From: JALSRD01 sp964476595
GTDB lineage: Bacteria; Desulfobacterota; Desulfobacteria; Desulfobacterales; JALSRD01
Reading direction: 5' to 3'
DNA: 64,000 nucleotides
Assembly: GCA_964476595.1 (NCBI GenBank)
Contig: CAYZCL010000053.1
Span: 62,001 to 126,000, forward strand
Positions 1-9,422 of the stretch are shown piece by piece. The notes under the pieces were generated by a model. The model had not been told where the DNA came from. It did no database searches and saw only the letters and a list, made by a program, of their open reading frames with translations. Both the position numbers and the translations under genes were made by a program. Every line of letters begins with the position of its first letter. Position 1 is the first letter of the stretch.

Positions 1-670
1 CGAAAAGACCTCCCGACGGGCCGTGGAACTGGCCGCCTCCCACGAAGGTATCTTTGCGTCGGTGGGTGTGCACCCTCACGATGCGGCCGGCTGCAGTGAC
101 GAGACTCTGGCGGTGCTAACGGAGTTGGCCGGTGATTCCCGGGTACGCGCCTGGGGGGAAATCGGGCTGGACTTCAATCGCATGTATTCCCCGGCCTCCG
201 TCCAGGAGCATTGGCTGGAGCGTCAATTGGAAGCCGCTATCAATCTGCGGTTGCCGGTGATTTTCCACGAACGCGACTCGGGCGGGCGCCTGATCGAGAT
301 GCTGCAGGGGTGCCACGCGCAGCTGCCTGGCGCCGTGGTCCACTGTTTCAGCGGCACCGGCGCCGAACTGCGCCGCTACCTGGATTTCGGTTTTCACATC
401 GGTGTCACCGGCATCGTCACCATGCAAAAGCGCGGCGCCCCGCTGCGCGAACTGGTACCCGCCATCCCCGATGACCGGCTGCTCATCGAAACCGACGCCC
501 CCTACCTGACCCCGGCGCCGGAGAGGAACCGCCGCCGGCGCAACGAGCCGGCTTTCGTGCGCCACGTGCTTTTCAGGTTGGCCGAGGTGCGTGGAGTCGA
601 CCCCGAAAGCCTGGCGCGGCAGGTCTGGCGCAACACCTGTCGGCTGTTCGGCATCAAAGCGACCGCCTGA
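1..670 (+). CDS. tatD: TatD-family metal-dependent hydrolase (5' partial)
   Basis: The frame is open from the left edge, so the N-terminus lies outside the window; 222 residues are visible. Marks of the TatD/YcfH metal-dependent DNase family (amidohydrolase fold) are VGVHPHDA, GEIGLDF (metal-ligand Glu), PVIFHERDS, VVHCFSGT and the C-terminal ETDAPYLTP with its conserved Asp. Family members are 3'-5' DNases, or have a role in D-aminoacyl-tRNA or DNA quality control. The internal GTG at 23 is probably not the start, because family-like sequence continues upstream of it. The gene converges on the VWA gene with 10 bp between stops. The family call is secure; the exact paralogue (TatD, YcfH or YjjV) is not. 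Confidence 0.9.
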   Translation, partial: EKTSRRAVELAASHEGIFASVGVHPHDAAGCSDETLAVLTELAGDSRVRAWGEIGLDFNRMYSPASVQEHWLERQLEAAINLRLPVIFHERDSGGRLIEMLQGCHAQLPGAVVHCFSGTGAELRRYLDFGFHIGVTGIVTMQKRGAPLRELVPAIPDDRLLIETDAPYLTPAPERNRRRRNEPAFVRHVLFRLAEVRGVDPESLARQVWRNTCRLFGIKATA

Positions 671-680
671 CACCGGCCCT

Positions 681-1874
681 TCAGTCCGCCATGAGGTGTT
701 CGACGGCTTTTTCCAGGCCGTCGATGGAGAGCTCGAACATGGGGAAGATCTGGCGGATGAGCATGATGGTGCGGGTGTAGCCCCAGCTGCCCTGGGGCAC
801 GGGGTTGAGCCACACGCTGTGCCGGAAGGTGCGCGCCAGGAACCGCAGGCGCTCGATGCTGGGCTGCCCTGAGCGTTCCTCGATGTGGATGGAGCCGTCG
901 GTGGCCATCAGTTCATAGGGCGCCATACTGGCGTCGCCCACCAGGATGAGACGTGTTTCCGGGTCCCAGCTGGCGAACTCGTCGATGCGCCGGGGTTTCT
1001 TATAGCGCGCGGGGTCCTCCCACAGGTAGTCGTAGATGGTGTTGTGGAAGAAGAAGGTCTTGAGCTCCTTGAACTGCGCCCGGGCGTGATAGAAAAGGTG
1101 CTGAACCACCGGGATGTAGGGATCCATGGACCAGCCGCCGTTGTCGATGGCCAGGATCACCTTGAGGCGGTCCTTGAGGCTGCGTTCGAAGACGATCTCG
1201 ATCTCGCCGCCGTTTTTCATGGTCTGATACAGCGTGGCGTCGATGTTGATCTGGTCCTTGGGCCCGGTGGGCACCAGGTGCCGCAGGCGTTTGAGCGCCT
1301 CGCCCATCATGGACTGGCGCAGGGGCCCGGTGAGCGAGTAGTCCCGGTAGCGCCGGTCCATGGCCACCTTGACGGCTGAGCGGTTGCGCGAAACGCCCCC
1401 CACGCGCATGCCCCCCGGGTGGTAGCCGGAGTGCCCCACCGGCGAGGTGCCGCCGGTGCCGATCCACTTGCCGCCCCCGTCGTGGCGTTCGGTCTGTTCC
1501 CGCAGGCGCTCCTTGAAGTATTCGATCAGTTCGTCCGGGCTCATTTTGCTCAGCTCGGACTCGTCCACCCCCAGGGCCTCGGCCAGGGTCTTGGGGTCCT
1601 CCAGCCAGCTGTCCAGCATCATGCGGGCCATTTCGGTCAGGGCGAAGCCCTCTTCGCCCTCGGGCATTTCGGCGCCCTCGAAGGTGTGGGCGAACACCTG
1701 GTCGTAAAGGTCGAAGTAGCGTTCGCTCTTGACCAGGATGGCCCGCGAGGCGGTGTAGAAGTCCCCCAGGGAATTGACGAGGCCCTTGTCCAGGGCCCGG
1801 TGCAGGGTCAGAAAGGCGGTGGGGCTGACCGGAATCCCCACCTCCTTGAGCTTGTAGAAAAAGTCGATGAACAT
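681..1874 (-). CDS. CoxE-like VWA-domain protein, partner of MoxR ATPase
   Basis: A 397-residue cytoplasmic protein of the CoxE-like VWA family, which works with MoxR AAA+ ATPases in metal-centre insertion or complex assembly. The VWA core is in the C-terminal half. The expected MIDAS motif DxSxS appears as IDNGGWSM (Asp244), so the first serine is replaced by Gly; a later VGDAS could supply the other MIDAS Asp. The N-terminal half is helical and acidic. It lies 15 bp downstream of the MoxR ATPase on the same strand, the usual MoxR-VWA operon. The client is unknown: no cox, nor or mox structural gene is nearby. Confidence 0.85.
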   Translation of the reverse strand: MFIDFFYKLKEVGIPVSPTAFLTLHRALDKGLVNSLGDFYTASRAILVKSERYFDLYDQVFAHTFEGAEMPEGEEGFALTEMARMMLDSWLEDPKTLAEALGVDESELSKMSPDELIEYFKERLREQTERHDGGGKWIGTGGTSPVGHSGYHPGGMRVGGVSRNRSAVKVAMDRRYRDYSLTGPLRQSMMGEALKRLRHLVPTGPKDQINIDATLYQTMKNGGEIEIVFERSLKDRLKVILAIDNGGWSMDPYIPVVQHLFYHARAQFKELKTFFFHNTIYDYLWEDPARYKKPRRIDEFASWDPETRLILVGDASMAPYELMATDGSIHIEERSGQPSIERLRFLARTFRHSVWLNPVPQGSWGYTRTIMLIRQIFPMFELSIDGLEKAVEHLMAD

Positions 1875-1889
1875 AATAATGCCGCAGCG

Positions 1890-2744
1890 TTAGAAGAGTC
1901 GACGGCGGCGCACCGAGCTGGCCGCGATCTGGTAGTCCTGGCTCTTTTTGAAGAGCACGCCGAGGTAGGGCACGTCTCCCTTGGCCAGGTCTTTGGGCCG
2001 GAAATCGGGGTCCATGTTCAGGGCCCGGATCCAGTTGAGCAGCTCCCGGGTGGCCGGGCGCTTCTCCACGGCGTCCAGCTCGCGCAGGCGGTAGAAGGCC
2101 GCAATGGCGTTTTCCGCCAGCTGGCTGTCGATGTCCGGGAAGTGCACGTTGACGATCTTGCGCATCATCTTGGGGTCCGGAAAGGCGATGTGGTGGAAAT
2201 TGCAGCGCCCCAGGAAGGGATCCGAGAGGTCCTTCTTGGCGTTGGAGGTGATGATGAACACCGGACGGTGTTTGGCGCGGATGGTCTTGTCGATCTCGAT
2301 GATGTCGAACTCCATCTGGTCGAGCACGTCCAGCATGTCGTCCTGGAAGTCGGTGTCGGCCTTGTCGATCTCGTCGATGAGCAGCACCGTGCGGGTGTCG
2401 GCCGTGAAGGCCTGGCCGATCTTGCCCATGCGGATGTACTCCTCGATGTTGCTCACGTCGCGCCGCGAGTCGCCGAAGCGGCTGTCGTTGAGGCGCGTCA
2501 GGGTGTCGTACTGGTAGAGGGCCTCGACCAGCTTCATGCTCGATTTGACGTTGAGCACGATCAGGGGCATCTTGAGATTCTCGGCGATGGCGTGGGCCAG
2601 CATGGTCTTTCCCGTACCGGGTTCGCCCTTGAGCAACAGGGGCATTTCCAGCGCCATGGAGATGTTGACGATACGGGCCAGTTCCTCGTCCAGCACGTAT
2701 TTGCTCGCCCCCGAAAAGGTTTTTCCGCTTCCGTTGTCCAGCAT
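1890..2744 (-). CDS. MoxR-family AAA+ ATPase
   Basis: A 284-residue AAA+ ATPase. Walker A GEPGTGKT is at residues 40-47, Walker B LLIDEIDKAD at about 121-130, sensor-1 IITSN follows, and a C-terminal lid contains the ATREL and NWIRAL helices. MoxR proteins act as chaperone-like remodellers with a VWA partner, here the next gene. The ATG at 2744 is chosen because GAGGAA lies just upstream; the frame stays open further up, but that extension (Arg/His-rich) does not look like MoxR sequence. The protein ends in an unusual SSVRRRRLF tail. Confidence 0.88.
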   Translation of the reverse strand: MLDNGSGKTFSGASKYVLDEELARIVNISMALEMPLLLKGEPGTGKTMLAHAIAENLKMPLIVLNVKSSMKLVEALYQYDTLTRLNDSRFGDSRRDVSNIEEYIRMGKIGQAFTADTRTVLLIDEIDKADTDFQDDMLDVLDQMEFDIIEIDKTIRAKHRPVFIITSNAKKDLSDPFLGRCNFHHIAFPDPKMMRKIVNVHFPDIDSQLAENAIAAFYRLRELDAVEKRPATRELLNWIRALNMDPDFRPKDLAKGDVPYLGVLFKKSQDYQIAASSVRRRRLF

Positions 2745-2935
2745 GGGTCTTCCTCTTGAATAGGTGGTGAACACAAGCCACCGCCCGACGGACCGCGGCG
2801 CATGCGCGTCTGTCCGGTGCGGATGGCGCAATCGAATAAAAACGCGCCCTTGGTAACACGACTGGTGACGCATTACAAGCCGGGGAACCGAGAAAACGGC
2901 ACCTGCCCGGGCGCCGTCGCTGTCGCCATCAGCGA

Positions 2936-2964
2936 TTGACACCCCCCAGGGCCGGTGATATAGT
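2936..2964 (+). promoter_or_regulatory. sigma-70 promoter for the zinc-ribbon gene and tatA
   Basis: TTGACA (2936-2941), a 17-bp spacer and TATAGT (2959-2964) form a near-consensus promoter. Transcription would begin near 2971, about 37 nt before the ATG at 3008. Read by eye only. Confidence 0.7.
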
Positions 2965-3007
2965 CGATTAAAGAATAGGACGCCGTCCGGCGCCTGACGG
3001 GGGGCCC

Positions 3008-3421
3008 ATGGCCGACATCATCGAGCTCAACGAAAAAATCCGGGAGGCCGAGCAGCGGCGCAGGGCCGCCGTGCGCAAACGCAAACTGGAGGCTGTGCGC
3101 AACGTACTGCAGTGCTCGCACTGTTCCATGAAGTGCGAAAAATGCGGCACGCGTCTGGAGGACGACACCCCGGCGGAGCCTTTCCGGTACCGGGATCTCA
3201 AGATTCCCTACCGCCTGTGCGACAGCTGCTCGCTGGAGTACAAGGATTACATCCAGCGGTTACAGGGCGGCGGCGACCGGGACTGCTACTGGCACAACCA
3301 GGCCTGGCTGGACAGCTGGGGCGCCTGGATCGCCTACCGCGGCACGCTGGACCGCTACCTGCAGTCCAAGGAATTCTGCCGACTGCTGGAGGAACTCAAA
3401 CAGGAACCGGCCGACAGCTGA
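3008..3421 (+). CDS. Small zinc-ribbon-like protein, function unknown
   Basis: A 137-residue soluble protein. Residues 1-35 are a charged helix rich in Glu, Arg and Lys. It is followed by CSHCSMKCEKCG (CX2C-X3-CX2C) and, about 40 residues later, CDSC, enough cysteines for one or two zinc sites. The C-terminal half is rich in Trp, Tyr and Leu and looks helical. I do not recognise a characterised family. The strong promoter just upstream and the clear codon bias support a real gene. It precedes tatA by 32 bp in the same direction and may share its transcript; a functional link is not shown. Confidence 0.75.
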   Translation: MADIIELNEKIREAEQRRRAAVRKRKLEAVRNVLQCSHCSMKCEKCGTRLEDDTPAEPFRYRDLKIPYRLCDSCSLEYKDYIQRLQGGGDRDCYWHNQAWLDSWGAWIAYRGTLDRYLQSKEFCRLLEELKQEPADS

Positions 3422-3453
3422 GGCCGGCGGCCTGGGATACAGGAGGAACGAAC

Positions 3454-3666
3454 ATGTTTGGAATCGGAATGCCGGAGCTGATCATCATCCTGGTGATTAT
3501 CCTGATCATATTCGGCGCGGGCAAGCTTCCCGAGATCGGCGGCGGCATGGGCAAGGCCATCCGCAATTTCAAATCCGCCACCAAGGAGACCGAGCTGAAG
3601 GAAAAGAAGGACCCCCAAAAACTCGAAGACCTCAAGGAAGACACCCCGGAAGACAAGAAGGTCTGA
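3454..3666 (+). CDS. tatA: Sec-independent translocase subunit TatA/E
   Basis: A 70-residue TatA/TatE protein of the twin-arginine export system. It has a short N-terminal membrane helix (about residues 8-22, LIIILVIILIIFGAGKLP), the conserved FGxGKLP hinge, an amphipathic helix (IGGGMGKAIRNFKSA) and a charged lysine/glutamate tail. AGGAGG sits 8 bases before the ATG. tatB and tatC lie about 54 kb away in this window, so the Tat genes are split. The first nine residues, MFGIGMPEL, are the same as in the TatB protein at 58026. Confidence 0.93.
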   Translation: MFGIGMPELIIILVIILIIFGAGKLPEIGGGMGKAIRNFKSATKETELKEKKDPQKLEDLKEDTPEDKKV

Positions 3667-3705
3667 TCACCGTCCGTACGTTTTTTCCTGGTGGCCCGTT
3701 TGCCT

Positions 3706-3728
3706 CCCGTCGGAATCCAGCCGGCGGG
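3706..3728 (-). terminator. Stem-loop directly after sbcB
   Basis: CCCGTCGG (3706-3713) pairs with CCGGCGGG (3721-3728) around a 7-nt loop, with one G-T wobble. It starts two bases beyond the sbcB stop codon on the minus strand, in the short gap between convergent tatA and sbcB. There is no T-run, so it may block 3' exonucleases rather than terminate. Confidence 0.35.
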
Positions 3729-3730
3729 AC

Positions 3731-5182
3731 TCACCCTCCCCCGACACTTTCGACTTTCCCCTCCCGGCCGAAAACATCCATGATGTAGGCTTCCAGCTCC
3801 CGCAACAGCCCCAGGGCCTCGGCATCCTGCCGTTCTCCGGCGAGGCGCCGTATCTCGCCCAGGGTTTCCACGGGTGTGCGCCGCCGCCGGCCGCGGTAGT
3901 CCACCGGCGCAAGCTCGGCGCTGTCCGGGTTGATGCGGCGCATGTAGTCCTCGAATTCCCGCCGAAGCTCCCCGTCGAGCCGGTCCGGGTAGTTGCGGAA
4001 CAGCACCCGCCGCGCCAGGGTGCCCAGGCAGGGGTCCGCAAAGCGCCGGGCGATTTCCAGGCGCTCCTCGAAGGCGGCCGACTGGAATTTGCGGCACAGG
4101 CGCCGATCCCCCGGGGAGGGAAAACCGTTTTCGTAGAGCCTTCCGTCGGGGTCCACGTCCGGGACCTCCGGGTACCGGAATTGGCGGTGGTGGGAGGCGA
4201 TGCGCCCGAGCAGTTCGGATTCGCCCGCCAGCCACTGTCTGTTTTCCCGGGCCAGTGCGGCGCTTTCGGGCGATAGACGGTCCCAGAAGCGTTTGCGCGG
4301 CGGCAGGACGATGGGCGGCTCACCGGCCTTCTTGCGGATCACCCAGGTGGTGTCGTCGATGCTCTCCCGGTCGGTGGCGCGCAGTTCCTCGCGGTCCAGG
4401 CGCAGCCACAGGCTCTGGTTGCTGTAGGGGATGGAATCCCCCAGGCCCAGCACCGGGGCCTGGTAGTTGTGCTCGGGACCGAACTGGCTGTCCACCATGA
4501 TGCCCAGGCGGTGGGGACCGGCCGGGCCTTCCAGCGCCACCGGCAGGTCGTTCATGCGCCGCCGGTCGGTTTCCTTGTCGAAACAGCCGCACAGGTAGTT
4601 CCAGATGTCTCCGGCCCGGCGGAAGCGCCGCGCCAGCGACAGGCAGGCTTCCACATCGGCCATGGCGTCGTGGGACTTTCCCTCCGTCAGCCGGTTGCGG
4701 GCGTTGAGGTTTTCCAGTTTGAGCGAGGCGACCCCTTCGACCTCCGGCCAGTCGAGCACATCGCGGTGGTAGAGCCGGAAGATGACGGCCATGGGCAGCA
4801 GGTCCAGGCGCCCGCACCCGTGGCTGTACTGGTGGGTGTAGGGCGGCAGCAGGTTGCGGTAGAAAGCGAAGCGCAGGAACTCGTCGTCGAAGCCCAGGGT
4901 GTTGTAGCCCAAGCTGGCGGTGCCGGGCGTGTTGAGCAGGGCGTGGATGCGTCCGGTGGCCTCGAATTCGCATTTCCCGGACAACAGGGTTTCGAAAGGG
5001 ATGCGGTGGGTCAGCAGGGCCTGCGGGGAGGGCACCACATCCGGGCGCAGGCGCACCCGGATGTCGTAGCGGTCGATTTCGGTCAGGTCCGGGCTGGTGC
5101 GGATGCCCGCGAACTGCAGCACCTGGTCGAATACGCGGTTCAGCCCGGTGGTCTCGATGTCGTAGAACAGGTAGGTTTTCAC
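3731..5182 (-). CDS. sbcB: Exodeoxyribonuclease I
   Basis: 483 residues, close to E. coli exonuclease I (475). This is a DEDDh 3'-5' exonuclease that degrades single-stranded DNA in recombination and mismatch repair. The ExoI motif FYDIETTGLN (residues 6-15) carries the first catalytic Asp and Glu. SLGYNTLGFDDEFLR and SHDAMADVEACL hold the remaining acidic and His residues of the active site. The C-terminal half matches the SH3-like and helical regions of SbcB. It begins 3 bp after the ssb stop codon, so the two are cotranscribed; E. coli ExoI binds the SSB C-terminal tail, which fits this pairing. Confidence 0.93.
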   Translation of the reverse strand: MKTYLFYDIETTGLNRVFDQVLQFAGIRTSPDLTEIDRYDIRVRLRPDVVPSPQALLTHRIPFETLLSGKCEFEATGRIHALLNTPGTASLGYNTLGFDDEFLRFAFYRNLLPPYTHQYSHGCGRLDLLPMAVIFRLYHRDVLDWPEVEGVASLKLENLNARNRLTEGKSHDAMADVEACLSLARRFRRAGDIWNYLCGCFDKETDRRRMNDLPVALEGPAGPHRLGIMVDSQFGPEHNYQAPVLGLGDSIPYSNQSLWLRLDREELRATDRESIDDTTWVIRKKAGEPPIVLPPRKRFWDRLSPESAALARENRQWLAGESELLGRIASHHRQFRYPEVPDVDPDGRLYENGFPSPGDRRLCRKFQSAAFEERLEIARRFADPCLGTLARRVLFRNYPDRLDGELRREFEDYMRRINPDSAELAPVDYRGRRRRTPVETLGEIRRLAGERQDAEALGLLRELEAYIMDVFGREGKVESVGGG

Positions 5183-5185
5183 CGA

Positions 5186-5635
5186 TCAGAAGGGGATGTC
5201 GTCGTCGGCCGGTCCCCCGCCGGCCGGGCCCCCGAAGCCGGGATCGCCGCCGGCCGGTCCCCCGCCGCCGCCGGCGGGTCCCCCGTATCCGCCGCCGTCG
5301 CCGCGGTTGCCCAGGAAGCGGACGTCGGAGGCCACGATTTCGGTGGTGTAACGCTTGTTGCCGTCACGGTCTTCCCACTCGCGGGTCTGGATGCGTCCCT
5401 CGACGTACACCTGGCGACCCTTGGACAGGTATTTCCCGCAGGTTTCGCCCATTTTGCCGAACACCACGATGCGGTGCCACTCGGTGCGTTCCCTGCGCTC
5501 CCCGCTCTCCTTGTCACTCCAGCTCTCGTTGGTCGCCAGGGTGAAATTGGCCACCGCCATGCCGCTCTGGGTGTAGCGGATTTCGGGATCCCGTCCCAGG
5601 TTGCCGATCAGGATGGCCTTGTTGACGCTGGACAT
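5186..5635 (-). CDS. ssb: Single-stranded DNA-binding protein
   Basis: 149 residues. The OB-fold begins SSVNKAILIGNLGRDPEIRY and contains the ssDNA-contact residues typical of SSB (RTEWHRIVVFGK, VYVEGRIQTREW). A glycine/proline-rich linker (about 112-140) leads to the acidic tip DDDIPF, the standard docking site for SSB partners such as ExoI and PriA. The ATG at 5635 follows AAGGAGG; upstream in-frame sequence belongs to the leader. It has its own predicted promoter and leads into sbcB. Confidence 0.96.
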   Translation of the reverse strand: MSSVNKAILIGNLGRDPEIRYTQSGMAVANFTLATNESWSDKESGERRERTEWHRIVVFGKMGETCGKYLSKGRQVYVEGRIQTREWEDRDGNKRYTTEIVASDVRFLGNRGDGGGYGGPAGGGGGPAGGDPGFGGPAGGGPADDDIPF

Positions 5636-5689
5636 AAGTTGCCTCCTTGGAAGAGAAGATGAATATGTGAGATGGATGGTCGTTTTACC

Positions 5690-5746
5690 GGCTGCCGGGC
5701 AGCCCCGTCTGAAAAGTGGAATATCGGATGCCGCCGGGAAAGTCAA
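5690..5746 (-). promoter_or_regulatory. ssb-sbcB promoter and leader hairpin
   Basis: On the minus strand, TTGACT (read from 5746 to 5741), a 17-bp spacer and TATTCC (5723-5718) make a plausible sigma-70 promoter. Its -35 overlaps the DUF362 stop codon. GGCTGC/GCAGCC (5690-5695 and 5699-5704, 3-nt loop) would form a stem-loop about 7 nt into the transcript. Confidence 0.5.
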
Positions 5747-6864
5747 TCGCGGCGGGCTCTCAATTTCGAGAGGCCGTGAAGCAGGCGGCCGGCCGCCGGC
5801 TCGACGGCCTGCAGCGCCCCGTGGGGACAGACCTCGACGCAGCAGTAGCAACGGATGCAGCGCTCGTAGTCGAAACGCACCCCCCGGGGGGCGTCGGCGA
5901 TGGCGCCGGCCGGGCAGTAGGTGCCGCACTGGCCGCACTGGCGGCAGCGCGCAGTGTCCACCACCGGCTTCTGCAGCACGTGGCGGCGCATGAAACGGCT
6001 GACGGCCGGGGGGCCGAAGGTGGCCGGCGCCATGCGCGGCAGCATGAAATCGTCGACTACATGGAAATCGCCGCGCACGCTGGTTTCCGACGGCAGCAGG
6101 CCGCGTTCTTCGGCGGCCCGGTGGGTGGCCAGGCGCCGCGGGTCGACCCCCAGCAGGCGGCACAGCACGGCGTCCACCGTCGGCGCGCTGCGCCCGCCGA
6201 CGATGATGCCCAGCTGCCGCGGGGTGCCGCCGCGGCCCGGACCCTGCCCCTCCAGGGCGGTGATGCCGTCCACCAGGGTCAGGCAGGGGGCCACGGTGCG
6301 GTAGACGGCCACCAGCAATCGCGCGAACTGGTCGCGGTCGATGCCGCAGCGCAGGTGCCACCGGGGCTTGGCCAGCCCCACCACGCAGCCGAAGAGGTTC
6401 TTGACCCCCAGGGTGAGCATCATCTGGGTGTGGGTCTTGACCTTGGCCAGGTTGACCACGGCGTCGGCCGCCAGGGCCGCCGCGGCCAGCTCGATGCGCC
6501 CGAAAGGCGGGCCCACGTCCACGGTGCGGGCCTTTTCGAAGGGCTTCAGCGCCACGTCCAGGCCCGCCAGGGCCGCCGCGTAACCGGTGCGCCGCACCAC
6601 CCGCTCGAAGGGCCCCACGGCCGGGCTGTCGGATACCCGGACGCGCACTTTTCGGGCCAGCAGGTACTCCACGACGGTGCGCACCACCAGCGGGTGGGTG
6701 ACGATGCCCTCTTCGGGGCCGGCCGCCATCAGCAGGTTGGGTTTGACCAGCACCCGCATGCCGGGCATGAACAGGTCCCTCCCCAGGGTGTCGAGCATTT
6801 CGAACACCCGGGGGCGGATCTCGTCTTCGTTGTAGCGGCCTTTTTCGATCAGCACCGTTTCCAT
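5743..6864 (-). CDS. DUF362 protein with two C-terminal [4Fe-4S] clusters
   Basis: 373 residues. Residues 1-270 form a DUF362 domain (VLVKPNLLM, VVRTVVEYLL, VNLAKVKTHTQMMLTLGVKNLFG), a family related to nickel-dependent lactate racemase and found fused to ferredoxins in anaerobes. The C-terminus has two ferredoxin motifs: CRQCGQCGTYCP and CIRCYCCVEVCP. It is probably a cytoplasmic iron-sulfur protein; the reaction is unknown. The ATG at 6864 follows a 100-nt leader from a strong predicted promoter. Upstream in-frame codons are Arg- and Pro-rich leader sequence. Confidence 0.85.
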   Translation of the reverse strand: METVLIEKGRYNEDEIRPRVFEMLDTLGRDLFMPGMRVLVKPNLLMAAGPEEGIVTHPLVVRTVVEYLLARKVRVRVSDSPAVGPFERVVRRTGYAAALAGLDVALKPFEKARTVDVGPPFGRIELAAAALAADAVVNLAKVKTHTQMMLTLGVKNLFGCVVGLAKPRWHLRCGIDRDQFARLLVAVYRTVAPCLTLVDGITALEGQGPGRGGTPRQLGIIVGGRSAPTVDAVLCRLLGVDPRRLATHRAAEERGLLPSETSVRGDFHVVDDFMLPRMAPATFGPPAVSRFMRRHVLQKPVVDTARCRQCGQCGTYCPAGAIADAPRGVRFDYERCIRCYCCVEVCPHGALQAVEPAAGRLLHGLSKLRARRD

Positions 6865-6972
6865 GGGGTTTGCCTTTGTGCGCCGATGGGTATAGATAAG
6901 AGGCGCGCGGTCCGGCGCCTGTTCATGGACCGCGGCGGCTGCCGGGGCCGGCGGACGTCTGAAAGTGTTTTG

Positions 6973-7001
6973 TTTATACCACCGCCGTTTTACCATGTCA
7001 G
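6973..7001 (-). promoter_or_regulatory. Promoter for the DUF362 gene (extended -10)
   Basis: Minus strand: CTGACA (7001-6996), a 17-bp spacer and TATAAA (6978-6973). TGG just before the -10 makes it an extended -10 element. The start would fall near 6966, about 100 nt before the DUF362 ATG. Confidence 0.6.
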
Positions 7002-7035
7002 CATCAAATCGGACCCCAACCCGTAACGAGGACGG

Positions 7036-8232
7036 ATGGAGGGACACAGCGCCAGCGACAACGCGGTTTCGGCCGCCTTCGCCAAACGGCTCAGGCGCCG
7101 GGTGGCGGCCCGGCAGTGGGACTTTTTCGCCGTCACGGCCCCGGGCCTGGAGGATTTGTGCCGGCGGGAACTCGAAGCCCTGCCGGCGGACATCCAGGCC
7201 CTGAAGACCGTGGGCGGGGGCGTGGAATTCCGGGGGCGTCTGCACGACGCCTATGCCGCCAATCTACATCTGCGCACCGCCACGCGCGTTCTCATGCGCC
7301 TGGCCCATTTCCGGGCCGACACCTTCGGCCGCCTGGAGGAGAAGCTGTCCGGCGTGGACTGGGAGCTGTTTCTGCCCCGCGCATGCGCCCTCGACATCCG
7401 GGTGACCGCGAGGCATTCGCGGCTCTACCACAGCCGGGCCGTGGCCGAAGCGCTGCGCCGGGTGGTCTCCGGTCGGGTGAAGGTCGCCGCCGACGGCGAG
7501 GCCCCTCCGCAGCGGCTGCAGCTGCGCCTGTCCGACGACCGCGCCGTGCTGTCCCTGGACACCAGCGGCGAGCCGCTCTACAAGCGGGGTCTTAAGTCGT
7601 CCGGCGGGCTGGCGCCGGTGCGCGAGACCGTGGCCGCCGCCGTGCTCATGAGGGCGGGCTTTACGGCCGGCATGGCCCTGGTGGACCCCATGTGCGGCAG
7701 CGGGACCTTTTCGCTGGAGGCCGCCCTGCTGGCCCAGCACATCGCGCCGGGTCGTCTGCGTGAATTCGCTTTCATGCGCTGGCCGGCCTTTGCGCCCGGC
7801 CGCTGGAAAGAGGCCCTGCGCCGGGCCGACCGCCGGCAGCGACGCCGCGACGAGCCGTTCATTACGGCCTCGGACGTCGACACGGCCGCCTGCGGGGCCC
7901 TGCGCGAGGTCGTCGGGGCCCACGAGGCCCTGGGAGTCATCCGGGTGGAGAACCGCGATTTTTTCGACACCGCACCCGGCCGGCCGCCGGCCGCCGGAGG
8001 CCTGGTGGTACTCAACCCGCCCTACGGCCGGCGGCTGGGCAGCCGTTCGGAGGGCCGGGCCCTGGTGGGACGAATCCTGCGCAAGCTGCGGGCCGATTAC
8101 CGCGGCTGGAGACTTGCCATGATCCTGCCAAAGGGGTATGTTGAAAAAAAACCGCCCTTTGCGCTGCACTCCGGTTCGCTGTACCACGGCGGCCTGAAGG
8201 TGGTGCTGCTCACGGGACGGGTACCCCCGTGA
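7036..8232 (+). CDS. THUMP-domain RNA N2-guanine methyltransferase (RlmL-like)
   Basis: 398 residues with an N-terminal ferredoxin-like/THUMP region (about 30-170, ending IRVTARHSRLYHS) and a C-terminal Rossmann methyltransferase. The SAM-binding motif is VDPMCGSGTFSLEAAL and the catalytic motif is NPPYGRRLG, the NPPY class of N2-guanine methyltransferases. It matches the RlmL half (23S rRNA m2G2445) of the fused E. coli RlmKL, without the RlmK half. The ATG at 7036 is weakly supported by nearby GAGGACGG. Divergent from the DUF362 gene. The target base is inferred from the family only. Confidence 0.85.
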   Translation: MEGHSASDNAVSAAFAKRLRRRVAARQWDFFAVTAPGLEDLCRRELEALPADIQALKTVGGGVEFRGRLHDAYAANLHLRTATRVLMRLAHFRADTFGRLEEKLSGVDWELFLPRACALDIRVTARHSRLYHSRAVAEALRRVVSGRVKVAADGEAPPQRLQLRLSDDRAVLSLDTSGEPLYKRGLKSSGGLAPVRETVAAAVLMRAGFTAGMALVDPMCGSGTFSLEAALLAQHIAPGRLREFAFMRWPAFAPGRWKEALRRADRRQRRRDEPFITASDVDTAACGALREVVGAHEALGVIRVENRDFFDTAPGRPPAAGGLVVLNPPYGRRLGSRSEGRALVGRILRKLRADYRGWRLAMILPKGYVEKKPPFALHSGSLYHGGLKVVLLTGRVPP

Positions 8233-8301
8233 CGCCGGCGGAGGCGGGAGAAGCCCGTTGGGGACGTTTTGCAAAATCATCAATTACCCGGGAGCGCGCC
8301 G

Positions 8302-9323
<1,022 letters not shown>

Positions 9324-9327
<4 letters not shown>

Positions 9328-9351
9328 CAGGATCCAAAACGGTTGTATTTT
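9324..9351 (+). promoter_or_regulatory. Promoter for the acyltransferase-yihY pair
   Basis: TTGACA (9324-9329), a 16-bp spacer and TATTTT (9346-9351). The -35 covers the ltaE stop codon. The start would fall near 9358, about 65 nt before the ATG at 9423. Confidence 0.5.
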
Positions 9352-9422
9352 TAAGAGAAAATATGCGTCCGCCGACGGCTTGACGGCCATCCGGACACCG
9401 CAATCTCCACAGGAAATCACCC

